The notes below the pieces were generated by a model that had not been told where the DNA came from, searched no databases, and saw nothing but the letters and a program-made list of their open reading frames with translations. Below are positions 1 through 14,200 of a stretch of DNA of 64,000 bases, piece by piece. How positions within the stretch are numbered: position 1 is the first letter of the stretch; each line of letters opens with the position of its first letter. The translations under genes and the position numbers were made by a program. Source of the DNA: Scortum barcoo (taxonomy: Eukaryota > Chordata > Actinopteri > Centrarchiformes > Terapontidae); assembly GCA_023238725.1 (NCBI GenBank), contig CM041538.1, positions 1,501,682 to 1,565,681 of the forward strand. The letters run 5' to 3'.

Positions 1-1560
1 CTTTAATTCTCTGTGTGTTTAAGTTTCAACCCTGCAGGCTGTGGGTTTAAAGATGAGGATGCTCTGTTAACTGCACACACTTCCCACTGCCTTTGAACTC
101 CATTACCCAGCGGAGCCTGCTGCCTGCCTCCTCTCTCTCTCTTCCCTCTCACAGCCACAGGGCTTCCTTTACCTTCTCATAGTTCCTGTCATCTGTGTGT
201 GTTGTGGCAGCTGAGGTAAAGCCTGTGGAGGAGTGATGGCAAGAATGTTTGAAGTGGAAGCTCTTTGAACATCTGTCTTTTTACAGCGATTCTTTTGCAC
301 TCTCAAACATGAGCTCTGACTGTCTGGGCTTCTGTTCAGCTCTGAACATCTCACAATCTCACTCATGACAATGGCTTGGCTGTCATCACAGGACCTGGGT
401 ATAGATCACATAATGACAGGTGGTCATGTATGGAGGAGGTAGTGACCCCTCCCTGTCTCCGTTCAGAGATTGGTCTCTCTGGTCATCCACTGACTCCTGC
501 TCCGTGACCTTTGACCTCTTTACAGTGGACCGTGAGTGGTTTCAGTCTGGTATTCACAGACGGCTGATGTTTGTTTCTTCTCTTCATTCAGCTTCTTGTT
601 GGGGTCTTTACGGTTTCACTGACTGACTGTTCCCCACAGCTGTCACATGTGATGTCATGATGATGTCACACAGCACTGCAGTCTTCCTGTCTTCAGGGTG
701 GACCAGCAGAGATGTTAAGGTGCTGAATGGTTTGTAGGAAGTGCTGACTCCCTGTGACTTGAAGTGTGGTCACATGGGAGGCTTCTGGTTCTGCTGTTCT
801 CCTGCAGTGTCTCTTCTGAGATTCTTCATCCAGCTTGTACCTGCTGGTCTTGAGTGTTCCTCAGACCTCCTTCTCCTTCCTCTCTCTATTCTCCTCCTCA
901 CTGATAAGATGCTGTAGGAGGCTCCTCACCACTGATTTGTTATGATGTGAGTTTTCAGAGGAACTGCAGTTCTTACATCTCATGATGAAAACTAAAACCA
1001 ACTCAATGATATCTAAGCAAACTGAGACATGGTTGAAAGGTCTGGTAAAAAGATCTGGACCTTGAGTATTCTTTCAAACTACTATTCCCAGGATCAAGAA
1101 TGAATTTTCACACTCAAAACATCAGATGTGTTCACAGTTGAAAATAACTTTGGTTTGTTCAAATATAGAATATATACAAAAGAAAGTAAAAACAGAACCT
1201 AAGACACAAGATAAATAATACTGCAAATGCTCAAAATATAGGAATATAATATAATACATAAATTAAAGAATATATCACAATAAAATGAAATATGAAATAT
1301 AATATATATATACTGTGGAAGGAAGGTGTACAGTAGAGAAACAACAAAAGAAAATAGTTCTTTAAAGTTTGATTTGGAGCTCATAACAGTTCTGAATTTG
1401 AGTTGAAATGTCTGGAAATTGATCAAATTTGCAGATATTCTTCCACTTTATCCAGTACATGTTCCTGCTCTATAATAAAAGAAACTCTATTGGTATCTGT
1501 GGCGAACCCTCGCTGTAAGACCTGCAGGTCCATATAAAAAAATCATGTACATGCATACAT
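1..1560. other. Non-coding, probably taf4b intron
   Basis: AT-rich sequence upstream of the terminal taf4b exon. I looked for the preceding TAF4-family exon, which should encode an Ala-rich stretch followed by a basic cluster, and did not find it. The short open frames here are not conserved-looking. It is read as the last intron of taf4b. Confidence 0.5.
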
Positions 1561-1706
1561 ACAGATGGTGACAAATGAAAGGACAAACCACCATAAATTG
1601 TGCTAGGCCCCCAAAACAGCTCCCCCCCCCAGCATAACAGAGCCACCAGATTCCCTCACTGTAGGGTTCAAGGACTCAGGGATTTCCTTTCATTTGTCAC
1701 CCATAT
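1561..1706. mobile_element. Short MITE with inverted ends, Tc1-related
   Basis: A 146-bp element with inverted ends: the left end contains GGTGACAAATGAAAGGA and the right end contains TCCTTTCATTTGTCACC, exact complements over 17 bp. The interior has a C-run and no coding capacity. Related ends and transposase fragments occur at 25790-26090, 40010-40255 and 61595-61800, so this looks like an internally deleted derivative of a Tc1-like family common in fish. It ends only 60 bp before the taf4b terminal exon. Confidence 0.65.
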
Positions 1707-1766
1707 ATTGCTTATATAGGTATATGTTCTACATCTACATACTGATTATTTTATTGTGTGTGTCAG

Positions 1767-1892
1767 ATGACTCTGCTGCCCAGGCAGGGTGTTCAGAGAG
1801 TGACTCGGGTCATGCTGAGGGATCTGCTGGTGTGTATGGAGCAGGACCACTTCCTCCGCTACTCTCTGACTCTGTACAAAGCCATGATCTGA
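1767..1892 (+). CDS. taf4b: TAF4-family TFIID subunit, terminal exon (taf4b)
   Basis: Encodes the last 41 residues of a TAF4/TAF4B protein, a TFIID subunit of the RNA polymerase II pre-initiation complex in the nucleus. The exon follows the acceptor TGTGTGTCAG at 1757-1766 and ends in TGA at 1890-1892. The residues RVTRVMLRDLLVCMEQD, then a Leu/Tyr-rich helix ending in YKAMI, match the conserved C-terminal signature of TAF4 proteins (arginine-threonine-arginine, LRDL, then a helix ending in a short YKA-type tail). In mammals TAF4B lies next to KCTD1 in convergent orientation, as here, which favours taf4b over taf4. The reading phase at the exon start is inferred from this match; the upstream exons are outside the window or unseen. 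A candidate poly(A) signal ATTAAA lies at 2323-2328, followed by a GT-rich stretch. Confidence 0.75.
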   Translation: MTLLPRQGVQRVTRVMLRDLLVCMEQDHFLRYSLTLYKAMI

Positions 1893-4800
1893 GGACCTTA
1901 ACTTCCTGCTCCCACTGTTAATTAGACTATTAGAATAATCTGTACTTTGTGTTTACAAGAGTTTTTTTTTTTCAACCTCAGCAAAGATTTTTTGCACTTT
2001 AAGTCTATCAAATATCTCTGTATATTATCTACTATTTATTTAGTATGTTGTTTGGAAGGTAGTGCTGGATCAGTGATGGTAATGAGCTGGTCTCTAAAAG
2101 CACCTTCTTTTTGCTTTTGATGTTGATTGTGTTCCTGAGAAAGGAAAGATTTATTTTCAGGTGCAGAAATAGTGAACCTGTGAGTTGGATTACAAGGAGA
2201 AGAATAGAAGAGAGATGCTTCTAGGAAACACTGCTGTTTACTGTGTTCTGTTCAGTATAGAAAAAGTGTTGCTGAGTTCTTAGTTGAAGTTTTTGATTAT
2301 TCTGCTTGTTCATTGTTTGATCATTAAAAACAGTAGAATTTGTCACATCCTGACATTTGCTGTCTTTGGGGGATTTGGGGTGGTAACATCAGCCTGTCGG
2401 CCCACCACTTAGCTCCAACATGAATTGTCAAATCCAAACAAAAGTCAGCACTGACCTGCAGCTGATAAGCTTTGGTTAAACTAAATCCTATGCACAGTCC
2501 TACATGTGTGCACATCTATACATGAGTTTTACCAGAACAATCCATCATGGAGCTGATGATGGAAAAGGCCAAATGTTAAGGAGGTTAAATCCTCCTCAAT
2601 TCCCTCCAGAGCAGAGATGATTCCAAATAAATAATTAGAACTAATAATAATAATATTAGGGATAATAATAATGTATTTAAGGTAGCACTTTTCATTTTCA
2701 CCCCAAGAGAGATTCTCCCTGACTGGATAATCATATTTCCATTGATACATTGCAGTCAGCTTCTTTCAACCAAATAGTCAGAATAACAATGACATCCTGT
2801 TACATAAAGTAGTCCCTCAGATATTACATATGTTACTATAATGATAGTATACTATATACAAAATGATAGTATAAGTAGTATGTGCAGAGCTGCTCAGTGT
2901 TCTTCAGAAGTGATCAGAAAATGTTGGTAGCTGAAATTATGATGTTGATACCCTTAAAGGATACAGTATATACATTATATGATCATGTTAGTAGACCATG
3001 TGTGAGATAATCAGCATCAGACTAAAGTAGATTTCAGCCTGCAAAGATACATTTATGGTCATATGAGTTTTGCTACTGTGGTTTGTTGCAACAATATTGC
3101 CTACATGGGTGATCTGTGGGGGCTCAATATTATATTCTTCCATGGGGTCCAAAGTCTCTGGTGGTAGACAGTTTTGAATTTTAGTTTTGTTACGTTTTTG
3201 TTACTAGGTTGTTTGATGTCATGTAAGCCATTAAAGCCTGTGCACAGTGTGGAGCATCAGGCAGAAACAGCTAGCCTGTCTCTGTCCATAATTTAAAACA
3301 TCCTAACAAGTCCTCTAGATTAGATTAATTAACATGGTATAAGACATTTATTAAATCCCTACAGAAAGCTTTATTAGCACAGAGACATGAGACCGATATT
3401 GATCTCCCTCTTTTAACTGTCAGTTAGAATGTAAATTGATGTATTTCCCAAAATGTTGAACTTTTCTGTTCAGGCTTGAACTTTGCAGAATTGACAGTGT
3501 CACCACAGGGTGAGCAGGCTGATCTGCCTCGTAAGAGAAACTTGTGAGATATGGCTGTGTTTGGTCTTATGAGTTCTTATTTATTCATCATGAAATTATC
3601 TTTTCTCACAATAATTCTGCAGAACAAGGAAACATGATATATAAATGAACAATGTTGGCTTGGGTTGCTGTTTCATGCTTCTTGAGGGACTGACACCCAA
3701 CTTATCCTAATACATTAGGAAAAGAAATTAATTTAAATAGAAAATTAATTCTGATCCCTTCATACATTCCTCTTTTGACTGTATTTTCCAAAACCGAGGA
3801 GTTGTGCATCTATAACAAATATATTGCATACCAAAGATGAAAATTAAGGCTGAAATAAAAGAGTTCTTCTTTTTCACCATGAACTCTGTGCTTGTAATCT
3901 AAATTTATACTTTACAAATACGAACATGTTGGATTAGCTTCAGGTAAAATGAACTGTTGGTCTCTGTAAATCGTACAAAACAATGCAACAGTACATGCAA
4001 AAAAGTCTCATGCCTCACGATTTATACACTTCAACTTATACACAGTCGCCTTGAACTTATACAGTACTTATACAACATATACAGTACGTTACAAGCAGTA
4101 TCCTTGGCTGGAAAAAGATTCTATTAAATATATTTATCAACCTCTGATTCACATCTGAAAGGCAAATAGTAACTTGCAGTTCATGTGCAGCCTGCGCGTT
4201 GAAGGAGATGCTGGGCAGTGTGTGCTAAGTTATTTGTGGAACCATCTCACACAAAATATTTATTAGCCAGCCAGCTCCCAAGAATAAGTTCAGAATTCTT
4301 TTTGTTGTTTTTGCACCCTTTTACTAAATATCAGCAAGATATGAAAGTTCATGCATTTTAATGTGGACATGGTTTGGTTTCTAATGGTGTGGTTGGACAT
4401 TAGAAATGTGTTACTTGTTAAGACATTATACTGCTCATACTCGAGTAGCTAACATATCTGGGAGTATTAGGCCAATGTGGACAATGCTGGAATAACTTGA
4501 CAGCAACTGTTATACAGCAGTATCCACTAACAGAATTTTTGCATCAATGTGATGAAGTACCTACTATTATTCAGGTATTAAATTCAATGGATTGTCCAAA
4601 AACAGATGTTAGCATCTGGTTATGTTATCTATCAATGGTTTCTCAATTGAATTTCAAAGAAATATACTGTATCACAATATAAAACTACAACTATCCTATA
4701 ACAAAAGTTTTTCCCATGCTGCACTCCCACCGCCAAGTACTGTACTAACCTCCATTTAATATCAGTTGACATGCTGATGCTAGTGAAGCTCAAAATCAGG

Positions 4801-5112
4801 ATTGCAATACCCATGATCCTCTGCCAACCACTGCACCTCCATGTTTTTTTTTTTGTTTGTTTGTTTGTTGTTTTTTTTTTTTTTTGGTAATGACACTAGT
4901 GTCTGAAATGAATGTAGAAACTATCTGTATCAAAAGATGCACACAGATGTGTCACCTGTGTTGTGGATTTTCACTTTAGTGTTAGAGATTGATTGCAGTC
5001 ATGTATGCTCAGTTTGTTGACGTCTCTCATGCTGAGGTGAAGCTGTTCTCACTTTGAGAAATAACAGCTGCTGATATGTGTGCAAAAAGGAGGACGTCCA
5101 TAATTCCTCTGT
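1893..5112. other. Convergent intergenic region with both 3' UTRs
   Basis: Lies between the stops of taf4b (+) and kctd1 (-) and must contain both 3' UTRs. Candidate poly(A) signals for taf4b are ATTAAA at 2323 and AATAAA at 2626. For kctd1 an AATAAA in antisense is at 4259-4264. A low-complexity TTTG/poly-T tract is at about 4844-4885. No coding exon is seen. Confidence 0.5.
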
Positions 5113-5271
5113 TCAATCCATGACTTCCTGTTTGATGCGGACAAGTGTGTGGGGATGTGGGCTGCTTCGGTGCTCCCTCCGAAGAATGTATTCACTAAAC
5201 TGTGAAGCGTCCACTCCGCCACCACATGAGCCTGTGATCCAGAACCCTCTCTGCTGTAACCGCTCCAACAC
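5113..5271 (-). CDS. kctd1: kctd1 coding exon 5 (C-terminus)
   Basis: Encodes residues 748-799. It starts after the acceptor CTGCAG with VLERLQQRGF, passes through SCGGGVDASQFSEY, and ends RIKQEVMD with TGA at 5113-5115. These are the hallmark C-terminal motifs shared by KCTD1 and KCTD15. The phase-0 junction with exon 4 (…LNSVQ, then VLERL) restores the conserved family sequence exactly. Confidence 0.95.
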   Translation of the reverse strand: MLERLQQRGFWITGSCGGGVDASQFSEYILRREHRSSPHPHTLVRIKQEVMD

Positions 5272-8200
5272 CTGCAGCCACACACAAAGCAGACAACAGA
5301 AACACAGAGTGAGATTTAACATGAGCAAGACATTTAGAGATATTCTCCAAAGGAGTGCTGAGGGGGGAGGGGGGGGTTGGAGTTTGTTAAATATTTCATT
5401 AATCATCCATTCAGAAGTCACTGTGTGTAGGTCTTGAAAATGTCCCCATCTGATGCCCTGCACTGGTAGATACTGAGGCACCACAGCTTCATGGGTCACC
5501 TTGGCCTGAGTGGCTGCATTTAACCAGGATCGACTCAACTCCAAGAATAAAAACGTATATCAGCAATATAACTATATATATAAAGATAATCACAGATATC
5601 ATAATCACAGAGAATCCAGCCAATCAGAATACAGCAAGCAAAAAGTTTGTTTCTTGTTCTGTCGGCAGTGCAGGTGGAGCTGATGGTGTCCATCTGCACT
5701 CTTACTATTTCCTTGACATCGCACTATTACAATTCAACAAGCATTCATCACACTAATCAATTATTAGACTGTTTTGCACAGTGTTACATGCAGTACAAAT
5801 ACTTTGCAAATCTCTATTGTTTTTATTTCAAATGAATGCAGGATCAAACACATTAGAATAAATGAGATCAGCATGTCAGGATAACTACCTGTAATGGCTA
5901 CACAGACGAAACTATTGGACTTCTTACCACAAAGGAACAAACATGGTTACATGCTTAGTAGAGGCAATTGTCTTTGGCAATAAATGGCAATAAATCAAAA
6001 TGGCATTTTCAGTTGGTGTTGTTTTTCTGGCTAAAATGTTTTCTTTATTTGTCCCGATTTGCTTGTGACCCCGGTAGCTAAACCCTGATGTCTGAGAAGG
6101 TGAAACAGCCTCATCAGGTGGACAGTTAAATCATGACATTTTTTCCAAAAGGATAGTTCATGACCCAAATTAAAACACATAGCGTTGATTATTACGTGTG
6201 ATGTAGGGCTGGTCAGTGCTTTGAAGCTCCTACTGTGCAGGTGTAGCAGAGTGATTTGTGAGTCCACACTGCAGATTGAATCTGAGTCTGCTTGTTTCGG
6301 AGTTGGTCAAAGCTGTCGTTGGATGATTCATGTCAACTCATCCACTGAGTACGATGCAAGAAAACATTCCACCTTAAAGGTATCCTGTAGCCTTCGAGTA
6401 AATTCAGTTGTTATTTCTCTCATCTACAGCTAGCTAACAATAACTAGTAAAGATGAAGAGGCAGCAAAACATCCTTTCATTTTTTTGAAAAGCTAACAAG
6501 GTAAAAGTTTATGATGATTAAATAATATAAATCACCTTCCAAACAAGCCACAACTTAACTGTGTGCCTGCACCGTAGGTGCGCCCTCAGAGCTTTCAATA
6601 TTTGATGGTAATTCTTACCGAAGCTTCAGGCCCCAAAAATAGTATTCAGGGCAGATCCTAGTGTAATGAATGTAAATGTGAAAGAAGAATAATCAATTAT
6701 TGATTCATTGAGTACCTTTCTGATATAATTGGTATAGTCTGCGGTTATTTTGTGTGCATGTTTAATGTGTTGCTAACAATAGCTAAAGTGGAGGCCCCGG
6801 GGCCCAGGGTCACTTTCTCTAGGTACAGTCCATCTTACACTCAGCTTTTCTGGCCTAAAACATCAAATCCTTCACAAGTAGTGCTTTAGTTTCTCTTCCT
6901 CCCCTTGCTACTGAAGTGAGCATGGTGACATTATCTCAGTTTTACCCTCAGGAGTCCTGTCTTCCTTTATACTGCATCTCTGTCTCACTGAGATTCCCCT
7001 GAGACAAAGACAGACACACAATTTATATCCAGGCAAGAAGGCTATTGGTTCATTGTCATGATAATATTTTTTATGTATTAATATTTTCACAATAAAAGAC
7101 TCTTTGGTTCAGTATTGACTCTTGCATACTGATAATTCAAACGTTATGGATGGTGTCATGCAGACAGTGGTGAAAAAGCATAAAAGTTGTATACAACACA
7201 TAAAACAGCATACACATTATGTATTCTATACACAGTGTGCATAGATCTGTGTTTGAGAGATATTTACGTGATAAGAAACTGTGCATCTAACGTTTTAACT
7301 GGTTAGAAAACATTCTCAGTTTAATACAGATGCTCTGTATGATCTACATAAGCAAACAAGACCAAAAGCTATTTCTGTTAGTTTCAGCACGTGGGTTTGC
7401 TCTGACAGGATTTAAATTGCTTCATATATTTATTTGTTTGTGAACACAGATGGAGCAAAAACAAACCTGGTGAACAGGCATAAAATCCTGTGTGGCAAAA
7501 AGTTCAGATAAGCAAAGTTACACCTGCTGTCAGGAGAGCCACTCGCCCCATTAGTGTTTAAGGGGGGCTACATTAGTCAAACAGTCACTGAGGGACCCAG
7601 CATCAAAGGTTTGTTTCCACCAAAAGAAAACTTTAGTTGTCACTATGAGAGCAGTTTGGATACATAAAGATCAAGGGATTGTTCAAGAAGATGGATATCC
7701 AATATGCTGAACTTGATGGAAAAACAGCTTAAATTTACTTTAACCAGCTACACATGCTTAACTGAAGGTTATTATTAATTATTTCATGGCAATTTACTAA
7801 TGAAAGGTGTATCTTATCTTGTCTTAGTGAAGACTGATAATTCCTAAGTCATGTAGCAGAGAAAAACTCCCGACTGTACAATGTTTGTTTCAGATGTGAG
7901 CTAACCATCAACACACCCTGGTCCAGTAACCTACTGATGATGTTACAACATGTAGGTGCTGTACCTGTGATGTGTAGTAAGTAGGAGTGTAACAGTATGT
8001 GTATTCGTGTCAAACCGTTCAGTACAAGATGTTTAGTTCAGTGATCAACCACCTTGGTTCTGTCTGTCCTTTAAAATGCTTTCAGGGAATAGAGCTTTGG
8101 TCTGAAAACACTAAAGACTGACCTTGCCACAGCAGTAACACTCAAAAAAGTCATACCGGTTTTGGTACACTAAATGTAATGACTTTTTTTTTTATTCAAT

Positions 8201-11200
8201 TAGTTATGATATGTGATATATACTGAACGTGGCGCAGAACAGGATGCAAGAAAAGACATGACACTGGAGGCATCATTTCATGTGTTTTCATTTTTATTCG
8301 GCAAATACCTGCTCAGAAACAAAGGCTGTGTCTAACACTGTAGTTTCACCTTTATTTCAGACATTCAGACAAACGTCTGACAAATCTACATTTGGACTGC
8401 AGTGTCTTACAGAGGCTGTAGCAGCTCTTTACAGTAACAGTGAAAGAAGCACAAAGGACAAAGGACAGGTCATCTTTGCAGCTATGGTTAACTACTCTAC
8501 ATTGGTTACCAGCTAAATGATGGACAAACTTGTACTGAAACAAGTCTCTAAAGACAGTTGTAAATACTGAGTTGTAGAGGAGTGCTGAGGGATCTGAATT
8601 ATCTGAGGATCTGCGGGAAGAAGCTGCACAGCCAGGGAGCAGGAGAACCACAGCGTCAGTACAGGAGACATGTGAAGGGAAAGAGGGATTCTGATTCAAC
8701 ATATCAGATCGTAAGATGACATTGACCTAACTTTGTCACAGCAACATTTCGACATTAAAACACCAGTTCTTCCTGGCTCACAGTATGCATTTACCTTGTA
8801 GTCAAACTTCTAAAATCTGACTATGTTTTTTATTTCCACCTGTGCAGTGGTTAGAAGTGTATATGAAGTGTGGACACACTGCATAACAAGACTAACATTA
8901 GCTAAATAGGCTATGGGGAAATTGCTATTTATGTCTCTCAAGCTATATGCTGTATATTTACATAGATACATTCTTCCTCAGGAGTTGGCACCTCTGCCCA
9001 TTATGCATTTAGAGAAAAAAAACAACTCACCTACAACAGCCTGATCTGCACACAATGGGATGTAATCCTTGAATGTAGGTGTGACAATAGGCGGGGCGAG
9101 CTGCCCTAGCCAGCCAATCAAACATAATAGTTGGCTGCTTAGTCGCCCCCAATCCCCAGACGCCAAAACAAACAAAATCTTTCAGAGGCAGACATAAAAT
9201 ATCAGAAAAACGAAAATGATATAATGAGTGTAATTTGACTCAATAGGTGGTTATTTGTGTGCCACTGAAGGGCTCAGGAGACAAAAATTAGAAAAAGAGC
9301 GCAAAGAAGCTAAAAAAAAACAGTGTCTCCATCATCTGATCCCTTAAACCATTGGCATTGAAGGGTTTGGAGCCAGAGTGTGTTTTCTTACCTGGACAGA
9401 GTTAAGGTGGCAGTAGCCGTTGACTGGGAAGCGAACGATGTGTGTGGAGTCCTGGTCCCAGCTAGTGTTTAGTGAATTGGACATGACGTCTCTGACCTCA
9501 GGAAAAACCTCCTCGATCACGGCCCGGTGGGCGCTCACGCTGATCCTCTCACCGAGCTCTGGAGCCACATGAATCACGACACACTCACACTCCAGACACA
9601 CATCTCCAAATTCCCGCTCAGTCCTCCAGCGCTCCAGTTCAGCCTGCAGAGGAGCCAGCTGGAAGAAAGTGGCCTCTTCATACAACAGGGAATATTCCTG
9701 CAAACACACACACACACACAGAAAACACACACCATTTCCATGAAGATAAGTTCAGATACATATAGACATGGACAGAAGAAAGAAAGACAGGGAAGAAAAA
9801 GTCATAATAATACACATGTACACAGGTACACACAATACACACATCATTACATGAATACAATACACAGAGCATTGATATACATTCTGTAAATGAAGCAATG
9901 ATACAGCCATGTGTGATCTTCATCAAATGTGAGAGGCCATCTGTCATAATTAATAATCAGTCATTTTCCTGCCACCCTTATGCAGGAAAGACATTTGTTT
10001 ATTTATTATCTTAACTCATTGATCATTTGAGTTCACAACTTACTACTTCAAGCTTAATGCAGACTACATGACTTGTCAGCACAGGCACCATGGTCTTTGT
10101 CTGAGATACTACAAGAGTTTTCAAACCTGACTGATTTAAGTGCATCAAAAAATGGGATGTTGCACCTGATGATTTTGAGCCACGAGTGAGGTATCCAAGG
10201 AGACTGCAATAGGAAGGAGCAAGTAGTCAACCACGCTGCATGCACACACACACACATACACACACACACAGTCACTTCATGCATGTTTTTATCAAATATT
10301 GTGATAAGTCTAGTTGCTGATTCCTCCAAGTGGAATAATCTTGTAATAAGTGTACATCATCTGAGATCACTTGAGTCAGAAAAGCAATAGAGTATTTCTG
10401 AAATGATGAAAGTCTTGTAGTCTGCACTAGTCTGACGTCAATTAAAATGGTTATTGAGCATACAAATTACAAATATATACTAAATATAGAATGACATGGG
10501 ATGGGATAAATATTTCTGAAGGTTGAAAACAATTATTTTGGTCACCACATAGATGCTATAAATTCACTACCACATTCAGACATAGAACATACTGTGCTAT
10601 ATCATACTATGTCAAGTCAAAGAATGCTAACATTGTTGTCTGCACACATTTGTGTTGGGGTCCAAAACAAAGTCTATAAATATATATAAACATATTATGA
10701 ACAACTATTATAAATAAATACATACATAAAGCTCTGTCTCTTGATGATGCGCTTCCTGATGCACTCAGAGCATCATGAAGCAGCTCAGCTTACTGATGAA
10801 GTTGATGTTCTTTCATTTGGTTTGTATCCATGTGTTTGAATGAACTTACTGTCGCTTTGGATAAATAAATGTAATGTAAAAAGTCTGTCTGACAGATGAA
10901 GTTAATCAGCATCCTGTCACATCAGTTTTTCATATGTGTTTATAATCTGACTATAGTTTTGTCATCCTGGTTGTCCATACTGCACTTTCTGTTCTGATCT
11001 GACATCTGTTTCCTGTTTCCATCTGAATCAAACCTCTAAGGACTGTATAGAATATATCTATATATACATATATAGTTATAATTGATATAGTCCTATAACT
11101 ATTATATATGGTTATATTCTGTCTAAGCATATGGAACATTTTTAAATAAAGAAAATATGTAACCACATACAACAACATAACAAAAACAGTCTTATTAGTT

Positions 11201-14200
11201 CAAAGTTTTGTGCTGTTGAGCAAAACATTGTTCAGTCACTGACAACACTGGCTGTTCAGAGAATAAAAGGTCTCACAGAGGTCACTGTAACACTTTACTC
11301 TCCCAAAGCAGGACAGTTTCTAAAGTGGTCTATAGGCTCCCGTGTTTCTGGCCTAAAGAGTACAGTTAAACAGCTTCCTCTGGCAGTCTTTGTTTATTGG
11401 TGTCCTGTGGTTTGGGACTGTTCAGACACTGCAGTGATAACTGTGGTAGTACCTGATCAAAGCTCTAGACAGACACTCACTTTGAAGTCATCGGGGATGA
11501 GGAGTTTGGAGGTCCGGAGGAAGTTAAGAATGTAGCGGAACATGGGGCCATCTCGATCGATGAAGTAGTGCTGCTTTAGACTGTCCAACACTATTGGCTC
11601 TGTTCCATCAAACAGACGGCCGATCCTGCCAGATACAATGCAGACAAAGACAGATATGCCTCTGTGTAAATACCGACCACGTCTGCTGCTCACATGAGGT
11701 GTTCAGACCTTGCTGACTGATAAAACAACACACAGCCATTTTGTAGTCCTTTTTGAATATATTGGATCTATTGGAGATTTATTTCCCATCATCCACCACT
11801 ATATCTTCAGTCAGTGGATGGTGGGTACTTCCTCTCACTGCCTGGGATGGTCACTATTACTATGTCTGCTATCAGTCATGCAAAACCTGCTTAACATTCC
11901 TAAGCAGTATTACTCAACAGCAGTCACTATTTAGCATTTACATGATAATGGATTCAATTTCTCTTCATTTCCAAAGAATCTCTTTGCAGCAGTCTCCTGG
12001 TGAGGTATGCTGTGTTTACTTCTTGTTTTACATTACTTTTATAAGTAAAAGTCTGTGACGTGCCGGGATAACGGGAGTGCAGAAAAGCCTCTGTGAATGA
12101 ATCACTCCCTGTGCCACACACAAGACAGTCCCTCCAGTTGGTCACTGTGAAAGGACATCACCCAAGTAAACTTCACCTGTTGGGTGCATAGAAAGTGAGT
12201 GGACTGTTGAGTTACATTTGTATTCTGCGGTCCTGAAGAAAGATCGTTGACACACAGAATGGACAGCTAGATGACTGGGAGAAAATATTCACTGAATGTG
12301 ACTGAGAGTGTGTTGATTTGAATGGTAGACTATAAATTTAACTGTGATTATGCTGATGTTAAGGAGATAGGATAACATATGGAGATGCTTTGTTTAGTTG
12401 CTTTGTTTTTTAGACTTATTCCCTTATTACTAATTGATCTTGTATTTCATGTGTATCTCCTCTTCATCACATTAGTAATGAGGGTCACTCTCCTGTTTAA
12501 GACCACATATGCACCCCTACACACACAACTCGTATTTTTACCCTTCAGGAACCCATTAAACCATGCAGAGAACCAATTAAAACCTCTTGAATCAGAATAC
12601 TGAAGAATCCCTTAAAATGTCATTTATTTGCAACTGGAAATATTCCAGAGCACTGATATCATTGTAAAATCAGATCACTACTATAACCACACTTTCATTT
12701 GATAGTATGTAGATTTTTCAAATATCTAAATTTATATAAAGTGACATACCTCTTTAAATCTACTTGAAGCAGCTCAATGGAACTTTTTCACTCAGTGCGT
12801 TTCATTTTGACAGTCCCTGTGGACAAAGGTGGTGGTGTTCCACCTAAGCTTTGGTTACATGTTTCTTCACCAGGAGAAGAACAAGTGGAGGCCTTTTTGT
12901 CTTTCTACATGAATGGACAAATTAAGGGGTAACTACCATGATGACTTTGGCTACCAGACTAAAGACCTTGAGTTAAAGTATGTCTCAAGAGTTCAGGGTA
13001 TTTTAAGGGTGCGTTTCTTCACAGTGGATGCGTGCCTCTCACCGTGACTCAGGGTACTTGGTGAGGGTGGCCAGGCTGCTGGTGTACATGTGTCCTCCCA
13101 CATCGATGTGGACGGGTGCGTTGGTTTTGGTGAGCTTGGCAGGCGTGGGGATGCCGGCGGAGCCCAGAGGAGACACAGGAGACACACAGATGAGCTGCTG
13201 ACTAGACATACTACTGCTGCTGCTGCCACGGCTGTCCTGGGACACAAAACACACACAGTGGGAGTAGTCAGGTGTCAACAGAAGCCTGCACACATTTAAA
13301 TGTCGAATAAAAACCATCTTCTAAAATATATTCCAAGTTTTTAAAAGATCTCTGGGGCATGCCTAGAGCACGATTTGGTCAGTCCCTACCGAGCAAATCA
13401 TCCCTCATCGGGGCTGCATTTAAATACAGGCTACATTAGAAAGCATCAGACTGGCCTTCTCTCCAGAGACTGTCCTCTATCTGCCCCCCTCTCGAGACCC
13501 TCTAGTGGCTGTAGGAATTATGACAGGAGCCAAGGAGGAAGTAGGCTGACGTTAATGAGATTATTATAAGTGTGAGTAGAGAGGAGTAAAGTTCCAACTG
13601 TTTCACAGCTTCCAGGCAGCCTCAGGACTGTGATAATGCCAGGAAGCAAAGAAATATAAGAACACACATAGAAGCACATAGATCTGACTTTACTCTGTCA
13701 GAGCAGCAGATATTAAACATTACCTCATTATGCTACTTTACAGCAGCCGGTGCCTGACAAGAAGCAAAGCATTAAGCTGAGGAAGAAGCAGTGTGGAGGG
13801 TGGTGTGAGGGCAGGGCTGACACACTGGGAGCAGTGCTCCTCTGGCTCTCAGCCCTCTTCTAGACTGCTGTGTGTTTCTTTCATTTTGTTCCAAATCTGT
13901 TGAGTTGTACCTCACTGTCTTCTCTTCAATTTGAAGTCCTGCAAGGTCAGACCTCAACTCTGTGACTTGAGTTTTCAGAAGTCTAGAGTGAGGATGTCTC
14001 TGAACTGTTCTGTGTTTGCCCAGCCAGATGAACCAGGGATCACTGGCTGAGTTCTGCCTGCCGTGACATAAAGTCCCTTTATCATCAGAGCATATTTGGG
14101 GCCTGTTTACACATCCAACAGACTCATCAGCAACATTAGCATCAATTCAGTCATGTTTACCTCCATCTGATGAATCCAAGTCCAAACTTTCTGCATTTAG

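Noticed and set aside
5078..5437. 119-codon plus-strand frame at the kctd1 3' end
   Set aside because: Antisense of kctd1 exon 5 and adjoining intron.
8280..8702. Overlapping open frames on both strands in kctd1 intron 4
   Set aside because: No recognisable domain, no splice context that fits the kctd1 phases, and the exon 4 to exon 5 join is already perfect without them.
10054..10329. Open frame between kctd1 exons 3 and 4
   Set aside because: The phases of exons 3 and 4 join directly to the conserved sequence; the frame includes a CA repeat and no homology.
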